From NCBI RefSeq assembly GCF_020509005.1, contig NC_063017.1:2542001-2606000 (forward strand): 64,000 bases of DNA, read 5' to 3'. Made by a program: the position numbers and the translations under genes. The DNA comes from Fulvia fulva. Lineage: Eukaryota; Ascomycota; Dothideomycetes; Mycosphaerellales; Mycosphaerellaceae. Shown in pieces: positions 12,202 to 24,400 of the stretch. Each line of letters opens with the position of its first letter. Within the stretch, counting starts at the first letter, position 1. The notes below the pieces were generated by a model, which saw only the letters and a list, made by a program, of their open reading frames with translations, searched no databases and was not told the origin of the DNA.

Positions 12202-14358
12202 AGGCCTTATTATTAGTAAGGACGGCGTGTCTAATAGACCTAGCTAAAGTATAGGCTATACGAGACTAGGCTACGCCGTAGTCGGCTAAGGATATCCTCG
12301 CGTTTAACGGATTCGTAGGCTTTTACTAAAGATTTATTAAGAACTATAGTAAGATCGTCCTACCGCTAGTCAGGCTTACTACGTAGTGTTTATATAGTCC
12401 CTAGAATATCCATCCGTATTCGAGGGACTTAAATAGGTATTTACGGACGCCGAAGGTATCGTATTAGCTATATTTAAACCCGGAAGAGAGATAGTACTCG
12501 AAACTAATATATCTAACTTCGTAACGGCTACTATACTTAGCTAGCGAGATAAAGACGGCGTACTACGGCCTATCGCTTACCTTTCTAAGAAGATATCCCT
12601 CTAGGAATATAATTACGATATCTACGATAAAGAACTACTTACGATCATTAAGGCCTTCGAAGAATAGCGACCTAAGCTTATAGCCGGAGATATAGATAGC
12701 GAGGAAGGCTACTTTAAGAACCTATAAGATAGCGGTAAGCCGATACTCGTCTACTCCGACTATAAAAACCTAGAGTAGTTTATAACTACGAAAGAGCTAA
12801 ACCGACGCTAAGTACGCTAGGCCGAATTCCTCTCCTAGTTCTTCTTTAAGATTGTATATCGACCGGGCAAATAAGGTAGAAAGTCCGATAGCCTAATACG
12901 ACGGACGTAGGACCTACTAGAGCGGTATAATACTAACGACCTACGCCGATAATATTAAAACCGCGTACTACTCGACCCTAAACGATTCCTTAGTATAGCG
13001 GGAATAAACGTCTCCGCCTCTATAGCTCTAAGTCTCTTAGCTAGTAGGATTATATCTATAGCTACGACTACGATATACCTACTACCGGATATCTAGGAAG
13101 AGCTAAGACGTATAAGAAAGTCACCTAGTACTACGTATAGCCGAGGATAGCGCGTACCGTTCGTACTTTCTACCGTAGTTATTAAGTATATATTAACACT
13201 ACGACTTTAACTAAAAAGCTATATAGCCTACTATACCCGATACTAATTATATTCGATACCTAGGAAGACGTAGCTATAGATTTCGTAGTCGAGCTACCCG
13301 AAGGACGCTATACTAAGCTAGACCTATTAGAACGTCCTAATAGTAACTAATAGACTAAGTAAGAAGAGGTACCTAATCCTAGTACTAAGTATAAAGGCCG
13401 AGTATATCGCGTATATCTATATTAAGTACGTATTTAGTAGGTACGGACTCCTAAAGTCGATTACGTCTAATCGCGGTCCGTAATAGTTATTAGTATTCTA
13501 GTAACGCCTCTATAAGTTGCTATAGATTAAGCGAAAGTTGTCTACTAGATACTACCCCGAGACCGATAGATAGAGCGAGAATACTAATAAGGAAATAGAA
13601 AAGTACCTCCTATTAAACAGGTACGGGTGGATAGTAGCGGAGTGGAGTAAGAGATCAATCTTTAACTGACTAATAGTACGAGCATATAGCAATATATTAG
13701 GAACTAATGTGTTGTATGTTAGATGTCTATCTAAGCTAAAGGGGAGAGAAGGTATCTCCCTATAAGCTAAGTTATCGTAGATGCCTTAGGCTACTAGATC
13801 ACTTCCTAATTATTAACTCCCTTTAAGATGCTATATCTTAACACCTCCGAGCTTTTATTTACTGTACCTAGGACGACTAGCCGGATTAGCTACCGCTAGT
13901 AGAGTTTATAGCTAATAATAGAGTATCTAAAAGCACGGGAGTATTAATATTTATAGCTAACTACGGTAAACTACCGCGATATATAGACGGCGAGCTAGAC
14001 CTTCCGATCCGAGCGATGCCCGCTAAGTAGAAGCTTAACGTATAATCGGCCGACGCTTTCGTAAAGAGAATAAGCAATATACGGGAGTATCTATACGAAG
14101 CAATATATATAGTATAAGACTTATAAGCCGACTTCGCTAATTAATATCGTACGCTAGTACCTATATACGAGGTAGGCGACAAAGTCTACTTAAGCACCCG
14201 TGACTAGCGTATAGCTCGGCTATATAAGAAGCTTAACTATCGCTACGTAGGCCCCTACGTAATCATAGAAGTACTACCGAACGATACGTATTGCCTAAGC
14301 CTACCGCGGTCGCTAGGGAACCTATATAACGGATTCTATACGAACCTGTTGCTCTCTA
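12202..14358 (+). mobile_element. Ty3/Gypsy fragment, Gypsy-C (RT end, RNase H, integrase; RIP-mutated)
   Basis: The fragment follows the Gypsy-A LTR directly. It starts inside reverse transcriptase: the frame gives KVQAIRDWATPQSAKDI, then a GFVGFYQRFIKNYSKI block near 12300-12350, once TAG is read as Gln or Trp. RNase H follows near 12430-12850, with RPIAYLSKK near 12568 and the Gypsy-type VYSDYKNLE block near 12750. Integrase comes next, with WEDVAIDFVVELPEGR near 13260, QDDWPDWLPLVEFIANN near 13858-13910, and a C-terminal barrel ending near 14350. Its 5' half is cut off by Gypsy-A and its 3' end by LINE-C. Sequence differs clearly from Gypsy-A and Gypsy-B. Confidence 0.8.
13606..13857. other. 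Roughly 250 bp foreign segment inside Gypsy-C integrase
   Basis: The integrase frame reads NKEIEKYL up to about 13605 and resumes with QDDWPDWLPLVEF at about 13858. In Gypsy integrases these blocks are only a few residues apart, so about 250 bp look inserted. I see no terminal repeats and no duplicated target, and the origin is unknown. An imperfect deletion-plus-insertion would explain it as well. Confidence 0.35.
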
Positions 14359-17300
14359 TATATAGATAGATATTTCATTTAAGCTATTATAGTGCCCTTT
14401 GGCCTATATAGCTATACTATCTTATTTTCGTATATATAGAGGGGAAACCGTATTAGTAAAAACCCCTCCTCCTTCCCGCCTATCTTTTCCCCCTCGTTAT
14501 CGTCTTAGATTTCCCTTATATAGGATACGCTAGTATTATAGGCCTACCCTAATAACTACCCTATCTATAACCCCTCTAGCTTCCGCCTCTTATCTATCTA
14601 CTCCTTCGTCTCGCTAGCTAGGCTAAACTACTAGAGGTATCTCTACTATAGTATCTACCGAGAGATTCGGCAAATGTTACCTTTGTCCCTAATAATTAAC
14701 TTATAGTCTCTCCTCTACGCTTAGTGCCTCTAATCTCCCCTACTACTGGCCTACTACGGGCATTATAGTAGTATATATTCTAGGTTTTACGATAGGTAGC
14801 TATACTAGTAGGCTCGGCTTTAGATATCTAGTACGCGTCTCCTAAATAGGCAGGCCCTTAATCTAATATATTCGGACTTAATTTAGATCGCTATACTTGC
14901 TTCGGCCCTTGTTAGGTCCCTATATAGCTAGTAATTATGTCTCTAGAAGGCTCGGAGCGCTATCGGGCCTGTTGTCTTAGGGGGCTTCCTTTTCTAGTCC
15001 TGCTCCTATAGGTAGCTTACTATCTGTTCCGCTAGGCTTTAGGTCTTAGCCTTGCTCCCGCCGGCCTAGCGAGTCCTACGCTCCTCCTCTTTTCGTACTA
15101 GCTATTCGGTACTTGTCTATACGGCCGTAAAGGTAGTAAGGTTATCCTCTTTTTGGCTTGTCCTATATCCTGCCCCTCTCCGGTAGCGGCTTTCTATCTT
15201 ATTCTTTACCTCCTAGATCGTGGTTTATACTAGGTAACCTATCGTCTTTACCGCGTATTGAATTCTTATTCCCCGGATATACTAGCCGATTAGTGGTATT
15301 CCTGTCTCTATTTCTACCGTACTTGTTAACGTTATCTTATATACGCCTAGTACCCTACGTAGGTTGCCTACCTATATCCTGTTTAGGGGTTACTCTATCC
15401 GTTTCGGGATCGGCTTACCTACGCCTCCTATTCCTTAAATCTATGCCCCGTATAATATAGCTAGTCTAACGATCGCCTTATATATTACTCTTACCTTATC
15501 GAATATTGCTCCCTATATAGATGCCGTAAGCCTCTTTATCGAGGCTTCGTTAACTTGCGCTCGACTCTAGGCTTTCTTAATCTATACGTTCTAGCTTAGC
15601 TTCGGGTCGAGCTAGATCCCTAGTACTCGTAGCTCCGCTAATAGCTTAGTCTCGTAGCCTTAGATTCTTACCGCCGCCTTTATATTATAGTGTGTTCTCG
15701 CTTTACTAAAGTGTATAAGTTGGTACTTTTTAGGGGCGAACCGGGCACTATACTTCTTTGCCTACTCCTCGCATTTCTTATGCCTATCTTTAAGGAGGCG
15801 ACAGTTCTCTTCTATCGAGTCTGACTAGGCTAGGATATTTATATCGTCTACGAACCCCGATACTAAGGTTTACGGAGAGGTGAGTAGGGGGATTAGATCC
15901 GACATAAATATTAGAAATAGGATAGGGGAGAGAGTAGATCCCTAAAGTATTCTAGTCTCTGCCTTTACCGGGTCGGACGTATACCTTCCTAGGACTAGGT
16001 ATGTCGTCCGTTCCTAGAGAAAGGAGTAGACGAACGACGTTGCCTACTAGGGGATGCCTTTCTACTATAGGATATGTATTAGCCTTTAGTATAAGACGTT
16101 ATCGAAGGCCCCTACGATATCGAGGGATAGTAAGGACGCCGCTCGGTTCCTACCGTAGTACTAGAGGGTCTGAATTTGCTCCGTAATTAGCTCTATTACT
16201 ATTAGCGTCATTCGCTAGCTTCTTCTCCCTATCTATATTACTAGGAGTACGTAGTTATTCTCGGCTAGCTACGTAAGTCTCTAGGCTACTATCTTTTCTA
16301 GGACCTTCCCTATTGTATTTAGAAGTGCTATTAGTCTGTACGACTTGGGCTAAGTATAGTCTTCCTTCTATAGCTTGCGTAGTACTACTGTTATAGACTC
16401 TCTATACGGCTTCGGGTGATACCCTAGCCGTAGGCACGCGGTAAATAGGTTTATAAGGCTCGGCGCGATCTCTTCTCTATACTCTTTTAGTAGTACGTTT
16501 AGTATCCTGTCTAGGCCTAGGGCTTTTCGTCCTTTTAGCTTACTTATGACTCCTATTACTATGTTAGAGCTAACCGCCTAATCTATGTCTAGGGGTTCCG
16601 GGTATATACTCGGGTCGATGTCCGTAAGGTCTACCTCTACTTACGTCGAAAAGAAATGGTCGGCTAACGCTTTTGCCTTGCCCCGGGGCGTAGCCTAGGC
16701 AATTCCTTCGCGGTCTACAATTAGGGGGAAGAAAGGGGCTTGTTACTCTTTAGGTAGTCGTGCCTATTTAGTAAGTCTCTATATCTGTTCCGGGTTTTCT
16801 ATAACGAGCCCGATCGTCGCTCTCTAGTCCTATAGCTTATCGCGTCTTATCTATGCCTTCTTCTCTTATGTCGCGTAGTAGTATTGCTCCTACGTCTCTT
16901 AGGTATACTCCTTCGTCTACTGTTGCCTTGCCCTTCTAGCCTCCCTTACCTTTGTAGAGCATTTAGGGGTCTAGAAGGCCTTCTACTACGTTAAGGGCCG
17001 GAGTAACGGCGTGTATTGTTCCGCTACTTACTATATAACCGAGGTAATCTGTTCCGCTACTTAATCTAGCTAAGCTGTCGTCTCGAGTTCCCTATACTAC
17101 GGTAGGCTCGCTATTAGGAAATCTCTTATATCGTCCTAGCGTACCTTTTCTAGTTACGGCGTAGTTCGCTTACTAGCTCCTCTGTCGCCTTCACCCCTAG
17201 CGTAGTTTAAATAGGGATATAGTCTAAAGAGGCCTCTAGCGCGTAGTTCGGTCGGTATTAGACTAGTCTCTCTTTAAGTTCTCGTAATAGAAAGTATAGG

Positions 17301-19450
17301 TCGATTATACTTATACTTATACGGGCCTTCTACGTCTCTATTTCCTTTAGGGTTACTAAGGCCATTCCGTAGCGTATAGTTATATCTAGTAGCTTCTCCC
17401 CTAGAAACGCGTACGGGGGAGTAAAGTCGAGTCCCTACTATAGGTAGTAGAGGTTAAAGTCGCCGAGGAGTACTTGCTTTGTGTCTTAGCTTAGGGTCCG
17501 CTCTAGGTAGGCGAGGGTTCCTAGTTCCCTACTCGTCCGACCCTACGGTAGCGGGTTATAAACGTTATAGATCTAGATAGGGCCTTGTGTCGTGTCGATC
17601 TAGATTGATATTATGTCTCCTAGGTTGCCCTACTACGGTAGTATAACCTTCTACGACTCAAGGTCTATAGTCTTACTTACATATATATATGTCCTCGGGA
17701 TAACGCCTCGTTAGCCCGCGATTACGGTATAGTATCTCCGGTTATTATAAGTAGCTAGGAGTCCTACGTAGGGGTTGATCTATAGTTCCTATACCGCGAT
17801 AACGTAGTGCCGTAGCGGGTCTAGCTCTTATAGAAAGTGGCGCTAGACCTGGTCCCTACTTTTGTTTACGTTATACTATACGATAGTAATGTCGTCGTAT
17901 AGTATTATTCGTTATCCGTAAGGTCTATTTCCGTACTAACCTACTATATCTCCTAAGCCTATATCTCGCTATCCGGCTAGCCCTAGGGCCGCTAGGGCGC
18001 CCTAAAGATTCGCATTTAGCCTAGTTTGTTAGTAGCCCGGTTAAGGTGTCGAGGCCTACCGGGAGGTAGATACGTTTACGGTTAGGTTCCCTTATTCGTC
18101 TCTTCTGCCCTTTTCCTTTTGCTCGGCTCGAAGCCCTTATACACGGTAGGTCCCTCCTACTATCGTTAGGGGTATCTAGCTAGTATAGAGATCCTTGCTT
18201 GTCTCGCTCGTTCTTATGCTACTATTCTAGCCGGGTATTAGCTTGAATACGCTAGGTGCCTTCTACCGTAGTATACGTACCTACTCTCCTTTTTTAGGCA
18301 TTCCCTTCCCTAGTATAGGCCTACGTAGTAAGGATACCTTAGGGTCTTCTCCCTATATTTTAGGGCTATATAACCGTACTATTAGTATTAGAAGTATTAT
18401 AGTACCCTATAGCTACTCTAATAGATCTCCGTGTCTATTCTCTCGTAGTTCTAGAATAGCCTATTGTCTAGTATCTAGTTAGCTTGTTCCGCTGTCTCTA
18501 CCTAAATAATAAGTAATAAATGCGTCTTTTCTCGGTCTACTGTCTTATATAGCTATACCGCCTTCGTTAGTCGTACTCCTAGGGAGGTGTTCTAGTTCTA
18601 TACTTAGAGGTAGGGAAGGTCTTCGACCTTAAATGTCCTAGGGACCCCGTAGGCGATAACGGTATACTATTAGTAGGAGACTCGTACCGACTTCGCGACT
18701 TTAGTAGTGTACTCTTTATAGGTCTCTAGTTTTTATCTATTAGACTCTTATACGGTAAAGAGTCTTACTACGCCTATTGCCTCTACCCTCGCCCTAACTA
18801 CCTCCTTTTAGCCGATTCTGTCGATAATCTCCTTGCTTATTAGGGCTGCGATTTCTTATTTCTCCGCCGGATTAGTAATATATAGGCGTACCGCCTTGCT
18901 TGCCTTCGGAGGAGGTTAATTCTTACCTACTACTACTATTGCCTATATAGTTAGTTTCTAGGCTGCCTTCTATATTACTTATTGGATTGTCTTCGGGATT
19001 TGGTATAATAGCGCTTTTAGCGCTCCTAGTAGCTATACTATAGTGTTCTTATATACCCGGGCTAGGTATTCGTTATCCTCTAGTAAGTTCTCCGCCTCCG
19101 TATATAGGGTCGTCTACGCTATATTATTTGTCGTTAGCCTCTACTTTCTATATAGTAGGCCTTACCTTATGTCCTAGGTTTTTTCTTAGTTTGTTCCCCG
19201 GTTTGACTCTTAGTATAGTATATTCGTAAGGCTATAGCTCTCGTTACTTACTATCCTTCGCTATTGTTCGGGGTCGCGCTTCCTAATTAGGTAGTTGTCC
19301 TCCGTAACTCCGCAATTCTAGGGTCTGCCTTTAGGGGAAAGGGACCTCGGTTTTAGGGTTTTTTGTATCACGATTACGCCGCCGCTAGCGTAGGCGGGTC
19401 GCTACTACTTAAGTAGATTGCTCGTCTCAATAAGGGCTGTCGATTAAGGG
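14359..19450 (-). mobile_element. LINE-C copy 1 (reverse orientation, longest copy)
   Basis: On the minus strand this LINE reads from about 19450 to a (TCTA)n tail at about 14359. It carries an ORF1-like region, an endonuclease (near 17250-17930), a reverse transcriptase (near 15600-16420) and an RNase H-like end. Positions 14359-19114 pair with 26239-21480 as an inverted repeat; x pairs with 40594 minus x through most of the arms. It extends about 335 bp further 5' than copy 2. No duplication joins its flanks, which are Gypsy-C integrase on the left and Gypsy-B reverse transcriptase on the right, so a rearrangement rather than simple insertion is likely. Short open frames at 15158-15460, 16001-16186 and 18243-18482 have identical partners in copy 2 and are remnants of the LINE body. 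Confidence 0.85.
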
Positions 19451-19626
19451 GTAAAGTACTATAGCGTATACGTAAAGCCGGCCTATAGGATCTATTAATA
19501 AATACGAGTTCTACTAAACAGGGACGAAGTACCTTAGTATTATTATAGGAGTCGACGGTATACGTAAAGACCTAGAAAAGGTCGACGTAGTTAAGAACTA
19601 GCTTACTCTAATATACCTAAAGGATA
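19451..19626 (+). mobile_element. Gypsy-B reverse transcriptase scrap (sense)
   Basis: This 176 bp piece encodes the end of a Gypsy reverse transcriptase: KAGL, then a NKYEF block after a small frameshift, KYLSIIIGVDGIRKD, LEKVDVVKNW and LKDM. Its first 36 bases match the start of the reverse-strand Gypsy-B fragment at 26240. The two therefore meet head to head across the inverted repeat. This marks a rearrangement breakpoint. Confidence 0.7.
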
Positions 19627-21478
19627 TGTAGATAGATAGATAGATTTATTATTCCCCTATTCTAGGACCCTATCCGGCCTATATAGGTATATATCTATTA
19701 TTATATATAAAGGGAAACCCGAATAGGTGAAAACCCTTCCCGCCCCCGACTACTCCTTATCTAGATTAGCTTTCCCTCTAAACGTACGTAGTCTATATCA
19801 CTACCCCGTTAGCCCCCGCTCCTAGCCGGTCTCGTCGCGCTACGTCGTATCCTCTCTTCCTATACTGCTCCTACTAGGCGGTACTATTCTAGCTAGCCCT
19901 TCTCTAGTATCTAGTTCGTAATACGCCGTAGGTCCTTAGCGTTATTAAGAAGTGCCCTAATTGTCCGGTTCCTCGCCTTTGCTATCTACTCCCCCCTTCC
20001 TAGCGACTACCTCGGATAGACGAGGAGTACGTACCGTACGTTCTAGGAGCGATAGCCGTAGGGGCAGCTAGTATTCGTGTATCCTAGAACCTTCCTCTAT
20101 AATAGGTACCCCTAGAGGCCGATGTGTTCGGTTCGTAGTTAGGTTACTATACTACTCTATACCCTCGTAAGGCGGTAGTAGATAAGCGTCGGGGGGTACT
20201 TGACCGCGGATTTTATAGCTGACCATTCCTTAGGTTGTCCCGCTAACTAAGGGCGTCTACTCTACCCTACAACCTAGTTGTTTTACCTCTCTTTCTATAG
20301 TTACTCTATAAACGATTTCTTACCTTCCTATTGTGTTACTAGCTATTCGTCCCTTACCCGGTAGTTCGGCTCGTTTCCGGGTCGAATGCCCTTATACGCT
20401 ATAAGGAAGGAATCGTATTTAGTAAGCTAGCTACGAGATAAGGTAACAAGTCTTAACCGCGCTTTCCTACTTATCTAACACTACCGTATAGCCTCGTTTC
20501 GAGAGGTTAGCCCGGAGCAAAAGCTTCCCTCTACGCCCTCCCTCCCTATTTGCTCCTTAAGCCAATATCCACCTCTATAGGCCTAAGCCCTTTAGTACTC
20601 TCTATTGACCGATATACGTATCCGTCCTCTCGGGCTATATAGACAGTATTAGCCGCCGCTACTAGTATATACTACGCCCTAGGTTTTAACGCCCTTCGCG
20701 TTACCGTAGCCTATCTCTAGAAAGCGGCCGTCTATACCTCGTAGGTTTGCTCGGCGTATACACTATACCGGGTAGCGTACTCCTTACGTTTCTACCTACT
20801 AACTAATATAAAGTTCCTTATTACCCTACCCTCGATCCTCCCCGATTATAGAACTAATCCACTTATATTGTACGTCTTTTCCCCGTCCTAACAGCCGTCT
20901 TTTCCTTGCTTAGGCTATCATCTTTTCCTCGTCGTAATCTACTATATCAGACTAGGTACGTTATATAGCGGGATAGGTAGTACCTTAGGCAAAACCCTCG
21001 TTCCTATACCGGGTATTTAATAGGCCCTTATAGGCTTCGTCGCGTGTCTACCTACCTACCGTATTGCCCGCTAGTAAATACTAGATTGTTTCGTAGTCCG
21101 CTCGACGCCGTCGTATAGTCCGCTTAGTTGTTATTCTATAGTACGCTCGTCTAATATTCGTCGCTTAGCCCGCTTAGTTTACGGTCTCCGGAGGTAAAAA
21201 TTCTATACTTATACTAGAGGTGTCCTATCGAGCGTATAGGCTACGGTTCCGCGCCCTTCTTATACGTAGAAAGAAGAGGGACTCGCTCCCGACACGAGTA
21301 TACGCTCGTAAGATAGTTTTTATACCCGTTTTACTAGTAGTCCTCTGTTCGCCGCGGCTTCGCCTACGTTACGCGCCCGTCGCGCCTACGACGCTCTAGC
21401 GTAAGAATACTTAGCTCTCTCGTAGTAAGACGAGAGGTTCGTAGCCGATACTACGTATAGGTAATTCTCGTCGTCGAC
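19627..21478 (-). mobile_element. Second chimeric retroelement: WEIRD-like module fused to a LINE-A 3' fragment
   Basis: On the minus strand the module comes first (21478-20407), then about 780 bp of the LINE-A 3' end (20406-19640), then the (TCTA)n tail at 19627-19640. The fusion point in LINE-A corresponds to about 2560 in copy 1. The total is about 1.85 kb. I found no clear target duplication: left flank ACCTAAAGGATATGTAG, right flank TGACGACCCTATA. Rearrangement seems to have removed one side. LINE-A sequence here is close to, but not identical with, copies 1 and 2. Confidence 0.75.
20407..21478 (-). repeat. WEIRD-like module, copy 2
   Basis: This is the reverse complement of 4596-5681 over the full length, with scattered C/T and G/A differences. 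It begins (minus strand) GTCGACGACGAGAATTACC and ends CGATTCCTTCCTT at the LINE-A junction. Sharing both ends with copy 1 while fused to a different LINE shows that the module is a defined unit. Confidence 0.75.
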
Positions 21479-21479
21479 T

Positions 21480-24400
21480 GACGACCCTATATACGGAGGC
21501 GGAAAACTTACTAGAGGATAACGAATACCTAGCCCGGGTATATAAGAACACTATAGTATAGCTACTAGGAGCGCTAAAAGCGCTATTATACCAAATCCCG
21601 AAGACAATCTAATAAGTAATATAGAAGGCAGCCTAGAAACTAACTATATAGGCAATAGTAGTAGTAGGTAAGAATTAACCTCCTCCGAAGGCAAGCAAGG
21701 CGGTACGCCTATATATTACTAATCCGGCGGAGAAATAAGAAATCGCAGCCCTAATAAGCAAGGAGATTATCGACAGAATCGGCTAAAAGGAGGTAGTTAG
21801 GGCGAGGGTAGAGGCAATAGGCGTAGTAAGACTCTTTACCGTATAAGAGTCTAATAGATAAAAACTAGAGACCTATAAAGAGTACACTACTAAAGTCGCG
21901 AAGTCGGTACGAGTCTCCTACTAATAGTATACCGTTATCGCCTACGGGGTCCCTAGGACATTTAAGGTCGAAGACCTTCCCTACCTCTAAGTATAGAACT
22001 AGAACACCTCCCTAGGAGTACGACTAACGAAGGCGGTATAGCTATATAAGACAGTAGACCGAGAAAAGACGCATTTATTACTTATTATTTAGGTAGAGAC
22101 AGCGGAACAAGCTAACTAGATACTAGACAATAGGCTATTCTAGAACTACGAGAGAATAGACACGGAGATCTATTAGAGTAGCTATAGGGTACTATAATAC
22201 TTCTAATACTAATAGTACGGTTATATAGCCCTAAAATATAGGGAGAAGACCCTAAGGTATCCTTACTACGTAGGCCTATACTAGGGAAGGGAATGCCTAA
22301 AAAAGGAGAGTAGGTACGTATACTACGGTAGAAGGCACCTAGCGTATTCAAGCTAATACCCGGCTAGAATAGTAGCATAAGAACGAGCGAGACAAGCAAG
22401 GATCTCTATACTAGCTAGATACCCCTAACGATAGTAGGAGGGACCTACCGTGTATAAGGGCTTCGAGCCGAGCAAAAGGAAAAGGGCAGAAGAGACGAAT
22501 AAGGGAACCTAACCGTAAACGTATCTACCTCCCGGTAGGCCTCGACACCTTAACCGGGCTACTAACAAACTAGGCTAAATGCGAATCTTTAGGGCGCCCT
22601 AGCGGCCCTAGGGCTAGCCGGATAGCGAGATATAGGCTTAGGAGATATAGTAGGTTAGTACGGAAATAGACCTTACGGATAACGAATAATACTATACGAC
22701 GACATTACTATCGTATAGTATAACGTAAACAAAAGTAGGGACCAGGTCTAGCGCCACTTTCTATAAGAGCTAGACCCGCTACGGCACTACGTTATCGCGG
22801 TATAGGAACTATAGATCAACCCCTACGTAGGACTCCTAGCTACTTATAATAACCGGAGATACTAGACCGTAATTACGAGCGAACGAGGCGTTATCCCGAG
22901 AATATATATATACGTAAGTAAGACTATAGACCTTAAGTCGTAGAAGGTTATACTACTGTAGTAGGGTAACCTAGGAGATATAATATTAATCTAGATCGAC
23001 ACGATATAAGCCTCTATCTAGATCTATAACGTCTATAACCTACTACTATAGAGTCGAACGAGTAGGGAACTAGGAACCCTCGCCTACCTAGAGCAGACCC
23101 GAAGCTAAGATACGAAGTAAGTACTCCTCGGCGACTTTAACCTCTACTACCTATAGTAGGGACTCGATTTCACTCCCCCGTACGCTTTTCTAGGGGGGAA
23201 GCTACTAGATATAACCGTACGCTACGGAATGGCCTTAGTAACCCTAAAGGAAATAGAGACGTAGAAGGCCCGTATAAGTATAAGTATAATCGACCTATAC
23301 TTTCTATTACGAGAACTTAAAGAGAGACTAGTCTAATACCGACCGAACTACGCGCTAGAGGCCTCTTTAGACTATATCCCTATTTAAACTACGCTAGGGG
23401 TGAAGGCGACAGAGGAGCTAGTAAGCGAACTACGCCGTAACTAGAAAAGGTACGCTAGGACGATATAAGAGATTTCCTAATAGCGAGCCTACCGTAGTAT
23501 AGGGAACTCGAGACGACAGCTTAGCTAGATTAAGTAGCGGAACAGATTACCTCGGTTATATAGTAAGTAGCGGAACAATACACGCCGTTACTCCGGCCCT
23601 TAACGTAGTAGAAGGCCTTCTAGACCCCTAAATGCTCTACAAAGGTAAGGGAGGCTAGAAGGGCAAGGCAACAGTAGACGAAGGAGTATACCTAAGAGAC
23701 GTAGGAGCAATACTACTACGCGACATAAGAGAAGAAGGCATAGATAAGACGCGATAAGCTATAGGACTAGAGAGCGACGATCGGGCTCGTTATAGAAAAC
23801 CCGGAACAGATATAGAGACTTACTAAATAGGCACGACTACCTAAAGAGTAACAAGCCCCTTTCTTCCCCCTAATTGTAGACCGCGAAGGAATTGCCTAGG
23901 CTACGCCCCGGGGCAAGGCAAAAGCGTTAGCCGACCATTTCTTTTCGACGTAAGTAGAGGTAGACCTTACGGACATCGACCCGAGTATATACCCGGAACC
24001 CCTAGACATAGATTAGGCGGTTAGCTCTAACATAGTAATAGGAGTCATAAGTAAGCTAAAAGGACGAAAAGCCCTAGGCCTAGACAGGATACTAAACGTA
24101 CTACTAAAAGAGTATAGAGAAGAGATCGCGCCGAGCCTTATAAACCTATTTACCGCGTGCCTACGGCTAGGGTATCACCCGAAGCCGTATAGAGAGTCTA
24201 TAACAGTAGTACTACGCAAGCTATAGAAGGAAGACTATACTTAGCCCAAGTCGTACAGACTAATAGCACTTCTAAATACAATAGGGAAGGTCCTAGAAAA
24301 GATAGTAGCCTAGAGACTTACGTAGCTAGCCGAGAATAACTACGTACTCCTAGTAATATAGATAGGGAGAAGAAGCTAGCGAATGACGCTAATAGTAATA

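Noticed and set aside
13710..13843. Possible solo LTR (TGTTG...TTAACA, 134 bp) in Gypsy-C
   Set aside because: Ends look right but flanks carry no target duplication and no second copy was seen in the window.
15158..15460. 100-codon frame with an identical partner at 25134-25436
   Set aside because: Both lie antisense to the LINE-C body within the inverted repeat. Identity reflects the repeat, not protein conservation.
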